Of a DNA stretch of 7,564 bases, positions 1 to 5,918 are shown piece after piece. The notes below the pieces were generated by a model. The model did no database searches. It was not told the origin of the DNA and saw nothing but the letters and a program-made list of their open reading frames with translations. The stretch spans positions 1,276 through 8,839 of the forward strand of contig MHFL01000047.1 of assembly GCA_001804165.1 (NCBI GenBank). Reading direction: 5' to 3'. A program made the translations under genes and the position numbers. The stretch is from Omnitrophica bacterium RIFCSPLOWO2_01_FULL_45_10. GTDB taxonomy: Bacteria > Omnitrophota > Gorgyraeia > 2-01-FULL-45-10. Positions within the stretch are counted from its first letter, which is position 1; each line of letters opens with the position of its first letter.

Positions 1-513
1 TCCTTTTTGAAAATCTGCCAGGCAATAGGACAGGATATGCATCTTTCCGAAAGCGAGTTAAAGAGTTTAGAATACGCATCATTACTGCACGACGCGGGCC
101 AGGTAATAGTCCCCGACGAGGTCCTCTCGAAACCGACAAAACTGACCGGACGGGAATACGACATCGTTAAGGAACATCCTTTTAAGGGCGTAGAGATCAT
201 AAAACACATGAGGGCGCTAAAGTCCCTTATTCCGATAATACTTTATCATCATGAGAATTACGATGGCTCAGGTTATCCAAAGGGATTGAGGAGGGAACAG
301 ATACCGTTGGGCGCGAGGATAATGACGGTTGTGAGCGCGTTCGAGGCTATGGTAACTAAACGGCCCTATAGGTTGACTAGGACTATCGACGTCGCCGCCG
401 AGGAGATAAAGAGAAACGCTGGGACACAATTCGATCCAAAAGTAGTCGACATCTTTTTAAGGGCGATAAAGAGAGGGGATATCAGCGCCATGCTGAAGAA
501 AGAATCGCGATGA
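1..513 (+). CDS. HD-GYP domain protein, 3' part only, probably catalytically impaired
   Basis: The reading frame is open at the left edge, so the N terminus and any sensor or receiver domain are missing. Residues are counted from the TTG codon at position 7, which is unlikely to be the true start. Visible HD-GYP landmarks are HD at residues 28-29, a further histidine at 57 (KEHP), HHE at 81-83, and DGSGYPKGL followed by IPLGARI. Active family members hydrolyse cyclic di-GMP in the cytoplasm using two or three metal ions. Two conserved positions are altered here. The lysine of HDxGK is glutamine (Q32, codon 100-102). The aspartate expected about 29 residues after the first H of HHE is serine (S110, codon 334-336), and this aspartate is a metal ligand in the family. 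The protein may therefore bind rather than cleave its ligand; that is inference. The fold call is secure. The gene's stop overlaps the next gene's start. Confidence 0.88.
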   Translation, partial: SFLKICQAIGQDMHLSESELKSLEYASLLHDAGQVIVPDEVLSKPTKLTGREYDIVKEHPFKGVEIIKHMRALKSLIPIILYHHENYDGSGYPKGLRREQIPLGARIMTVVSAFEAMVTKRPYRLTRTIDVAAEEIKRNAGTQFDPKVVDIFLRAIKRGDISAMLKKESR

Positions 514-776
514 ATATCAGGGATGCGTTAAAATCGCAGATTCACAGGAAGATAATCGCCTTCTTCCACGAGAATCAGGCCTCAATAGATACCCCGCGCG
601 GCATATCGACCTGGATAGGCGAGGAGAGAAGCGCGGTAAAAAAGGCGCTCGAGGAACTAGTCGGACTAACGGTCCTGTCAGCGCATCGCTCAACATCCAC
701 AACCGGCTACAGTTATACCCGGGACAAGAGAATAATCTCCAAAATAGAAAAAATCCTGAAGAAGAAGCCCGCTTAA
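510..776 (+). CDS. small winged-helix (HTH) DNA-binding-type protein
   Basis: This 88-residue protein looks like a stand-alone winged helix. A first helix spans about residues 8-20 (QIHRKIIAFFHEN). A helix-turn-helix follows: TPRGISTWIGEE at about 28-39, then SAVKKALEELV at about 41-51 as the likely recognition helix. A wing-like segment (LSAHRSTSTTGYSYT) and a lysine-rich C-terminal helix complete it. There is no effector domain, so a role as a small transcription regulator or nucleic-acid-binding accessory is inferred from the fold only. The start ATG overlaps the preceding TGA (ATGA), which favours translational coupling to the HD-GYP gene and fits the lack of a strong Shine-Dalgarno sequence. 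The helicase-nuclease gene starts 35 bases downstream, so all three may share a transcript. I cannot name a family precisely. Confidence 0.72.
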   Translation: MNIRDALKSQIHRKIIAFFHENQASIDTPRGISTWIGEERSAVKKALEELVGLTVLSAHRSTSTTGYSYTRDKRIISKIEKILKKKPA

Positions 777-811
777 ACATTTTTCAATCTGAAAAAATCC
801 GTAAGGCGATA

Positions 812-3800
812 ATGAAGAATTTTTTAGAATTCTATAGGGAGCTGAATAAGCTGCAGGCGGCGGCTGTTGATGCGATAGAAGGGCCCGTATTGGTATTGGC
901 GGGGCCCGGAACAGGCAAGACCCAGCTTCTTTCGGTGAGAGCAGGCGCCATCATATCGAAGAAAAATGTGGCGCCGGAAGATATACTCATACTTACCTAT
1001 ACCAACGCGGCCGCCAAGGCCATGAAGGAGCGCTTGGGCAGGATTATCGGGCCGCCCGGCTATGATCTCGAAGTCGGAACATTTCATAGTTTTGCCAATT
1101 CCATAATCCAGGAATCCGAAGAAGCCGCTAATTACGCGGGCGATAAGATCCAGATGGATGAGGTCGAACAGGTTAAGGCGATAGAATACATCCTCGACAA
1201 CGTAAGCGGTTTAGATGAGATACGACCGTTCAGGGCGCCTTACACCTATTTAAGGGAAATCCTCAAAAAGATAAGCGATCTCAAAAAAGACGGAGTAACG
1301 GCCGACGAACTTCACAATTACATCAAATCGAACCCGGACGCGAAGATCTATCCGGACGAAAAGCATCTCAGGCGCCTGGTTGCCCTAGCGACAGTCTACG
1401 GGATATATGAGAAGCTGAAAGAAGGGAAACCGGCCGCCGCCATCTTTGATGAGCGCGGAAGATATGATTTCGACGACATGATTCTATACGCTAAAGAGTC
1501 GTTGAGGCTTGAGGCGGCTCTGAGAGAAAGATACAAAGAGCGCTTCAAGTATGTCATGGTAGATGAGTATCAGGACACAAATGGGGCGCAGCTCGAATTA
1601 TTATTCACCTTTCTCGATTATGACAATCCCAACCTTCTGTGCGTAGGTGATGACGATCAGTCGATATACAGATTTCAGGGCGCGAGCGTCGGCAATTTCA
1701 AACTTTTGAAAGAGCGTTTCCCAAAACTGACAATTCTGTCCTTAAAGAATAATTACCGCTCATCGCAGGAATTGATAGAGATATCAAACAAGGTCATAAA
1801 TCTTATCCCTCTTGAGGAGAGGATGGGCGAGAAGGCCCTTGAACCCGTAAGAGAATATAGTCACAAAGAGATAGATTTCAAGGAATTTACCGCCCCACAA
1901 GAGGAATTAATATATATAGTGGATAAGATAAAAGAATTGAAAGATAAGATAGAGAGAAGCCCGGATTTAACGAAAGATGAAAAGGCGCACCCCTTTAACA
2001 ACATAGCGATACTCGTAAGAAAGAGAAATGATATTTTAAAGGTAATAGACGCGCTTCTTCAGGCGGGAATACCTTACGCCACTGACGGCAAGGAAGACAT
2101 AAGCGGCGAAAAACGCGTTAGACAACTGCTGGATATTCTTGAACTTGCCTACGCCTCTCCTGGCGATCCGGAGGCGAGCGACCTTGTGCTCTACAAGGTC
2201 CTGACAGCGGACTATCTTGAGATTCCGCTGGTCGACGCATTGAAATTCATAAGATACGCGAATGACGCCAAGCGCGCGGAAGAAATTGCCTGCTCAAAAA
2301 CCCTGTTAGAGGGATTTTTAACATATTTTCTATCTCCGAAAAATGATGACATCGAATTCGAGAACCGGGATAAACTCATCCGGGCTGCTCACGCGATCAG
2401 AGAACTTTTAAACGATGCCGGGGCGAGTCCGGTTCATTCGCTTCTAATTCGTTTCATAAAAAATTCAGGAATTTTCAGATTCATCCTGAGAGAATATGAC
2501 GTCAATAAAATCTTAAAGACAAGGGAGCTGAGGGCACTCGCGTCTTTCGTAAACATGGTGAAGTCCGCGGGATTGGCAAGGCCCGGGTTAAGATTAGATG
2601 AATTCATGTCTGAGATGAATATGCGTAAGCACCATGATCTTCCAATCCAGGGCTCGCTTGTCACGATGACGCAGGACGGGGTGCGGATCCTCACCGCGCA
2701 CGGCTCCAAAGGCGCGGAATTTCAGGTTGTGATGATACCGTTCTGTCTTCAGAATAAAAATTGGCCGATGCGGCGGTGGCCTGAGATGATACCTTTACCT
2801 GTAGATCTATTTAAGGCAAAGGAGAAGATCAGGGAGAAGCAATCCCTGAAGAATCTATACGCGCAGGACGAAACGAGATTATTCTATGTCGCCATGACGA
2901 GGGCGAAGTCAAATCTCATTTTCACTTCGAGCCCCACAGAAGATTCCATATCGAGCTACTACTTGAGCGGGCTTGATCTAAAGAGGGAGCTCGACCAGGG
3001 GATTGAGGAGGATTTGCTGGTCAAGTCACTGGAGTTAACCGACCTTAAGGACCCTTTCATCGGTACGGAAGCGATATTAAAGGACATGGTGAGCGGACTC
3101 TCTCTAAATCCAACGAGAGTAAACAACTATATCTTCTGTAGGCGAAAATTTTTATATAACGACATTCTCAAACTGCCCGGGCCGAAAAAGAAGGGCCTGG
3201 TATTCGGAAACTGCGTCCACAAAGCGCTCGAGGATCTATATAGGCGCTATCAGAAAGAGGAGGCATTTCCCAGGTTTGAATACTTTCTTGAAAAATTTGA
3301 AAAGGCGCTTAAGTTTCAGGGAGTCGATAAGGCGATGGGCAGAGACTGCGCGAATAAGGCCTCAGGCCGTGAAATGAGAAAGTGGTTTGAACTCATCTCA
3401 AAAGATCCTGTGATGCCGATAGGACTGGAAAGAAAATTGACTGTGACGCTCACAGACAACATAGTATTCACAGGAAAATACGATAAGGTCGAATGGGCGG
3501 ATAAGACCCAAAAGGCCGTACGGATACTCGATTACAAGACAGGCAAACCCGACGATCATCTTAGGAAGTTGGAGGATAGCGATGACCTGGCAAGCGACGA
3601 TTGCGACGGGTATTTGAGGCAGCTCGTCTCGTATAAACTGCTCTTCGAGAGGGCCCCCGTAGAATCTAAAGGCCGGAAAGTAACCGCTGGCGTTCTCGTC
3701 TTCATTGAGCCGGTATCCAAGGATTTGAACCGCCTCGGCTATAAAAAGGGGTCTTACGTCTCGAAGTCGATAGAGATATCGAATGATCTGGTGAATGAGC

Positions 3801-3919
3801 TGGAGCAAATCATAATAGACATGTGGAATAATATAAAGAAACTTCAATTTGAGAAATTGCCGAGCCGGAGCGAGGATAAATGCGCAATATGCGACTTCGA
3901 AAACATCTGCTGGGGCTAA
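812..3919 (+). CDS. UvrD/Rep-type DNA helicase fused to Fe-S PD-(D/E)XK nuclease
   Basis: This 1035-residue protein should unwind and cut DNA ends, most likely in double-strand-break repair of the AddAB/AdnAB kind. SF1A helicase motifs are all present: a Q motif near L14-Q15, Walker A GPGTGKT (31-37), LTYTNAAAKAM (61-71), GTFHSFA (89-95), DEYQD (251-255), GDDDQSIYRFQGA (279-291), NNYRSS (313-318), TAHGSKGAEF (628-637) and ETRLFYVAMTRA (687-698). From about residue 764 a nuclease domain follows: C776 in FCRRKF, H803, D891, DYKTGK (907-912) and QLVSY (937-941). The protein ends with C1024-x2-C1027-x5-C1033. These three cysteines plus C776 match the 4Fe-4S arrangement of AddB and Cas4 nucleases. 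ATG 812 is preceded by AAGG at 803-806. No partner subunit (AddA, RecC, second Adn chain) is visible. The 3' end overlaps the next gene by 40 bases. Domain calls are strong; the pathway is inferred. Confidence 0.93.
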   Translation: MKNFLEFYRELNKLQAAAVDAIEGPVLVLAGPGTGKTQLLSVRAGAIISKKNVAPEDILILTYTNAAAKAMKERLGRIIGPPGYDLEVGTFHSFANSIIQESEEAANYAGDKIQMDEVEQVKAIEYILDNVSGLDEIRPFRAPYTYLREILKKISDLKKDGVTADELHNYIKSNPDAKIYPDEKHLRRLVALATVYGIYEKLKEGKPAAAIFDERGRYDFDDMILYAKESLRLEAALRERYKERFKYVMVDEYQDTNGAQLELLFTFLDYDNPNLLCVGDDDQSIYRFQGASVGNFKLLKERFPKLTILSLKNNYRSSQELIEISNKVINLIPLEERMGEKALEPVREYSHKEIDFKEFTAPQEELIYIVDKIKELKDKIERSPDLTKDEKAHPFNNIAILVRKRNDILKVIDALLQAGIPYATDGKEDISGEKRVRQLLDILELAYASPGDPEASDLVLYKVLTADYLEIPLVDALKFIRYANDAKRAEEIACSKTLLEGFLTYFLSPKNDDIEFENRDKLIRAAHAIRELLNDAGASPVHSLLIRFIKNSGIFRFILREYDVNKILKTRELRALASFVNMVKSAGLARPGLRLDEFMSEMNMRKHHDLPIQGSLVTMTQDGVRILTAHGSKGAEFQVVMIPFCLQNKNWPMRRWPEMIPLPVDLFKAKEKIREKQSLKNLYAQDETRLFYVAMTRAKSNLIFTSSPTEDSISSYYLSGLDLKRELDQGIEEDLLVKSLELTDLKDPFIGTEAILKDMVSGLSLNPTRVNNYIFCRRKFLYNDILKLPGPKKKGLVFGNCVHKALEDLYRRYQKEEAFPRFEYFLEKFEKALKFQGVDKAMGRDCANKASGREMRKWFELISKDPVMPIGLERKLTVTLTDNIVFTGKYDKVEWADKTQKAVRILDYKTGKPDDHLRKLEDSDDLASDDCDGYLRQLVSYKLLFERAPVESKGRKVTAGVLVFIEPVSKDLNRLGYKKGSYVSKSIEISNDLVNELEQIIIDMWNNIKKLQFEKLPSRSEDKCAICDFENICWG

Positions 3920-4578
3920 TAGCCGTAATAGCAGCCCTCGTTACCATGTGGTTTACTCTCGATCGCGCCATTATTTATATCGTATCAAGAAGTTATAATT
4001 TATCCATTGATTACGATGGCTTGAAGAACGAGCATTTCAGGCATTTTACGTTCAAGGACCTAAGCGCGATTGATAATCGTAGAGGCCTTGGTTTTAAATC
4101 GGGATACGCGAAACTTAACCTGATAGGCATCAAAGGGTTGAGCGCGGCCACATGCGAATTTGAACTTCATAATGTCAGTTTAATTAAGAAAGGCGAGAGC
4201 GCGTTAGATAGATACGGCGACATAGCCGGTCTTGTATCGGCTCCATTTGCGAGTCGCTGGAGATATAAGGATGTTATCGGGCGTGTCCGACTCTTCGGAA
4301 AAGGCATAGTCGTTGAGAAGTTCAAGGCGGAAAGCGAAGATATAAAATTATCATTAAGCGGCACCATATTATCCGACGATACGTTGACGTGTGACCTCAT
4401 AATCTATTTTTCCGAAGCGCTGACAGGAAATATCCCAGAGGAATTGTCTGAGGTTGTCCTCCGCAACGAATCAAATGGCTGGAAGAGTCTATCCGTAAAA
4501 TTGACAGGCAACTATAGGTCGCCTTCGATTCAGGTCGCGGGTCAAATGTTCCGGCTGAACATAAAAGAGGTATCGTAA
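3880..4578 (+). CDS. membrane-anchored protein of uncertain family, possibly AsmA/GspN-like
   Basis: This 232-residue protein has one N-terminal hydrophobic helix (about residues 9-26), preceded by arginines and lysine (RNMRLRK), so it is probably an inner-membrane anchor with the rest outside the cytoplasm. The remainder is rich in alternating beta-type segments. Its C-terminal part (about 155-230: LSLSGTILSDDTLTCDL, then VKLTGNYRSPSIQVAG) resembles the final strands of AsmA/TamB- or GspN-like envelope proteins, a weak likeness judged by eye. The gene overlaps the helicase-nuclease by 40 bases in another frame. GAGGA at 3872-3876 lies only 3 bases before ATG 3880 but 12 before a second in-frame ATG at 3889, so either may be the start; both keep the membrane helix. 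Coding is supported by the uninterrupted frame, the anchor and tight packing. I do not recognise a specific function; involvement in the cell envelope is a guess. Confidence 0.68.
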   Translation: MRNMRLRKHLLGLIAVIAALVTMWFTLDRAIIYIVSRSYNLSIDYDGLKNEHFRHFTFKDLSAIDNRRGLGFKSGYAKLNLIGIKGLSAATCEFELHNVSLIKKGESALDRYGDIAGLVSAPFASRWRYKDVIGRVRLFGKGIVVEKFKAESEDIKLSLSGTILSDDTLTCDLIIYFSEALTGNIPEELSEVVLRNESNGWKSLSVKLTGNYRSPSIQVAGQMFRLNIKEVS

Positions 4579-4662
4579 AATATTTTGTTTCAAAGGATCT
4601 TTTGGCAGATTGACCGGCAGGAGCCCTTTCGGCGGATTTTGCCATCAAGGATTATTAATATA

Positions 4663-4690
4663 GTAGTAGGGCACACTTCAGTGTGCCCTA
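4663..4690. repeat. REP-like palindrome with GTAG lead
   Basis: Bases 4667-4676 (TAGGGCACAC) pair perfectly with 4681-4690 (GTGTGCCCTA) around the loop TTCA, giving a 10-bp stem. GTAG occurs at 4663-4666 and again at 4666-4669, directly at the 5' foot. A GTAG-type tetranucleotide 5' of a GC-rich hairpin is the known layout of REP sequences mobilised by RAYT (Y1 HuH) transposases. No RAYT gene is in the window, so the REP assignment is inferred from form. It lacks a T-tract and is therefore unlikely to be an intrinsic terminator. Confidence 0.7.
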
Positions 4691-4731
4691 TGGCAATAAC
4701 AACGGTAATATATCAAAGTGGTTGTGCGGCC

Positions 4732-4782
4732 TTGGCAAAATCTTTCCCCAGAATTTGCTATGTCAAATTCTGGGATTGCCAA
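4732..4782. repeat. two-tier hairpin, copy 1 of a related pair
   Basis: The inner stem CCCAGAATTTG (4747-4757) pairs perfectly over 11 bp with CAAATTCTGGG (4764-4774) around the six-base loop CTATGT. An outer stem TTGGCAA (4732-4738) pairs with TTGCCAA (4776-4782), leaving an asymmetric internal loop of eight bases on the 5' side and one on the 3' side. The inner stem matches the next hairpin at 9 of 11 positions, and both differences are compensated. Its nature could be a mobile palindrome family or a structured RNA element. Confidence 0.75.
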
Positions 4783-4792
4783 CGAATACACT

Positions 4793-4824
4793 ATCCCCGA
4801 ATTTTACAGAGAAAATTCGGGGAT
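4793..4824. repeat. perfect hairpin, copy 2 of a related pair
   Basis: ATCCCCGAATTTT (4793-4805) pairs perfectly with AAAATTCGGGGAT (4812-4824) around the six-base loop ACAGAG, giving a 13-bp stem. It shares the core CCC-N-GAATTT, the loop length and a following ATT with the hairpin at 4747-4774, 20 bases upstream. No T-run follows, so it is not a typical terminator. It lies about 60 bases upstream of the promoter. Confidence 0.78.
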
Positions 4825-4882
4825 TACGCCTTAAGGGCATCCTGCCGGTATCTGCCTACATAAGCACAAAATATTTTACTTC

Positions 4883-4909
4883 TTGAGCGGGCAGTGATTA
4901 TGATATAAT
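4883..4909 (+). promoter_or_regulatory. extended -10 promoter for the SPOR/aroB operon, probably leaderless
   Basis: TATAAT at 4904-4909 is a perfect -10 box, with TG at 4901-4902 giving the extended -10 form TGATATAAT. A -35-like TTGAGC lies at 4883-4888 with a short 15-base spacer, so the extended -10 is probably the main determinant. Transcription should begin about 7 bases past the -10 box, near 4916, only about 5 bases before the ATG at 4921. No Shine-Dalgarno precedes that ATG. A vegetative sigma-70-type factor is assumed. Confidence 0.72.
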
Positions 4910-4920
4910 CAAAACCTAAT

Positions 4921-5565
4921 ATGGAAAGAGAGACGTATCAGAAAGAGCTTTTTGAATTTAATAAACCGAGGAAGTCGAAATTTTTCAGGTTTCGGGATAT
5001 CCTTCCAAAAGTCCATTTAGATAACCGCTTATCCATTGCGCTAACGCTGGAGCGCGTTATCTTCATATCTATAGGGATAACGTTGCTGATGGTTGTAATC
5101 TACGCTCTAGGCGTGGAAAAGGGGAAAACGCTTCAAATGAGCGCGGCTCTTCCTCAAGTAAGAGACTTAAAGAAAGCGCCGGTTGCCCAAAAGGAAACGG
5201 AGAACCCTGTAAGCCGTCCAGCAATCGCGAAACTTGAATCTAAAGAGAAAACGGCTCTTACTCCGGTTGCGCTCGACACGCCTCAAGGGACTGATATGGG
5301 AGCCAAGGAGGTCGTCCAAAAAGGCCCCGTCCGGGAAAAGGCAGGGACCTTTACAATCGTCGCGGCCACTTTCATTCAAAAAGACAAGGCATTGCAGGAG
5401 GTAGACCGCTTGAAGAGGAGGGCATTCGATGCCTTCCTTCGTCAGAGTGATGCTTATTTTCAAGTCTGCATCGGAGTATATCCCGATAAAGAATCGGGCC
5501 CTTCCAGAAGGGCGCTGAGTAAAGTAAGACAAATTTACAAGGATGCATATTTTAGATTGAAATAA
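4921..5565 (+). CDS. single-pass membrane protein with C-terminal SPOR domain
   Basis: This 214-residue protein has a basic cytoplasmic N terminus (residues 1-44, including NKPRKSKFFRFR) and one membrane helix at about 46-62 (VIFISIGITLLMVVIYA). A low-complexity linker rich in Lys, Ala, Thr and Pro spans about 68-140. The C-terminal domain at about 142-214 begins TFTIVAATF and contains ALQEVDRLKRRAFDAFL and VCIGVYPDKESG, the layout of SPOR domains. SPOR domains bind glycan strands stripped of stem peptides at the division septum, so a periplasmic or septal cell-wall role is likely. The ATG is forced: an in-frame stop lies at 4906-4908 inside the -10 box, and no other start codon precedes the membrane helix. 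It heads the operon from the promoter at 4883-4909. SPOR sequences diverge strongly, so the domain call rests on pattern and architecture. Confidence 0.82.
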   Translation: MERETYQKELFEFNKPRKSKFFRFRDILPKVHLDNRLSIALTLERVIFISIGITLLMVVIYALGVEKGKTLQMSAALPQVRDLKKAPVAQKETENPVSRPAIAKLESKEKTALTPVALDTPQGTDMGAKEVVQKGPVREKAGTFTIVAATFIQKDKALQEVDRLKRRAFDAFLRQSDAYFQVCIGVYPDKESGPSRRALSKVRQIYKDAYFRLK

Positions 5566-5579
5566 AAAAGGGGGACCAA

Positions 5580-5918
5580 ATGTCGCAGCACCCGAGTTTA
5601 AAGTCATCGGATAAAAATAAGCAGCATAGGTCGGTATTGAAGCGATTCGAGAGGATAAAGATTCTGAAAGATAAGGGGCTCTGGAAGGATGAGGATTCTG
5701 TCTACAGACTTCCTAAGGTGAAAGTAATTAAATTCAAAATGAAGAAGGAGAAGGCCGCCGCTGCGGAAGAAACCGCCGCTGCGGGAGAAGTCGCGGCAAC
5801 GCCCGGACTCGAGACGACTAAAACAACCGCTCAGGTCGGCAAGCCAACGCCTCAAACAAAGCCTCAGAAAGAATCTCCTAAACCGCAGGGCCATGGGGGC
5901 GAGAAGCAGTCGAAGTGA
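5580..5918 (+). CDS. PVC-type 'small basic protein' with Ala/Lys/Pro-rich tail
   Basis: Residues 1-50 (MSQHPSLKSS at the start, then VLKRFERIKILKDKGLWKDED and RLPKVKV) closely resemble, from memory, the short 'small basic protein' family annotated in Chlamydiae and Verrucomicrobia (TIGR04137 as I recall it). Its function is not established. Such proteins usually end soon after the LPK motif. This one continues with a basic KFKMKKEK stretch and a disordered-looking Ala/Glu then Pro/Lys/Gln/Thr-rich tail to residue 112. Within the tail an 18-base unit is tandemly duplicated (5755-5789). The strong positive charge suggests RNA, ribosome or DNA contact, but that is inference. A clear G-rich Shine-Dalgarno (AAGGGGG, 5568-5574) sits 5 bases before ATG 5580. 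The gene follows the SPOR gene by 14 bases, and its TGA overlaps the GTG of aroB. Confidence 0.78.
   Translation: MSQHPSLKSSDKNKQHRSVLKRFERIKILKDKGLWKDEDSVYRLPKVKVIKFKMKKEKAAAAEETAAAGEVAATPGLETTKTTAQVGKPTPQTKPQKESPKPQGHGGEKQSK
5755..5789 (+). repeat. in-frame 18-base tandem duplication in the small basic protein tail
   Basis: Bases 5755-5771 and 5773-5789 are near-identical 17-mers (CCGCCGCTGCGGAAGAA, with one A/G difference) at a period of 18 bases. This keeps the reading frame and encodes the repeated Ala-Ala-Ala-(Glu/Gly)-Glu unit. It is a simple sign that the low-complexity tail grows by local duplication. Confidence 0.8.

Larger units (their letters stand above)
4579..4920. other. intergenic region with three hairpins and a promoter
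   Basis: This is the only long stretch between genes. The first 88 bases (4579-4666) show nothing I can name, only a weak TGGCA/TGCCA pairing (4603-4607 with 4640-4644). Three perfect inverted repeats then follow at 4667-4690, 4747-4774 and 4793-4824, and a promoter sits at the right end. None of the hairpins is followed by a T-run, so none looks like a standard intrinsic terminator for the upstream gene. Short open frames crossing the region have no recognisable product, no Shine-Dalgarno and run through the palindromes, so I treat them as non-coding. Confidence 0.75.

Noticed and set aside
3398..3847. A 149-codon open frame on the minus strand inside the helicase-nuclease gene.
   Set aside because: It lies wholly under the well-supported PD-(D/E)XK domain and has no recognisable family, so it is a shadow frame.
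812..3919. Helicase-nuclease considered as a CRISPR Cas4-linked or anti-phage defence component.
   Set aside because: No cas genes, CRISPR repeats or other defence genes are visible, and its neighbours look like housekeeping genes. The Cas4-like cysteines are shared with AddB-type repair nucleases.
4603..4644. A possible fourth hairpin (TGGCA with TGCCA) after the membrane-protein gene.
   Set aside because: Only five pairs span more than 30 bases and there is no supporting inner stem, which is expected by chance.
4667..4824. Hairpins considered as intrinsic terminators of the upstream gene.
   Set aside because: None is followed by a T-run on the plus strand, and the sequence after each stem is mixed. 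They fit repeat or structural elements better.
4585..4886. Two overlapping plus-strand open frames (4585-4863 and 4683-4886) in the intergenic region.
   Set aside because: They run through three palindromes, have no recognisable motif, no Shine-Dalgarno and overlap each other in different frames.
5167..5607. A 146-codon minus-strand open frame under the SPOR gene.
   Set aside because: It is composed of the antisense of the low-complexity linker and SPOR domain, with no motif of its own.
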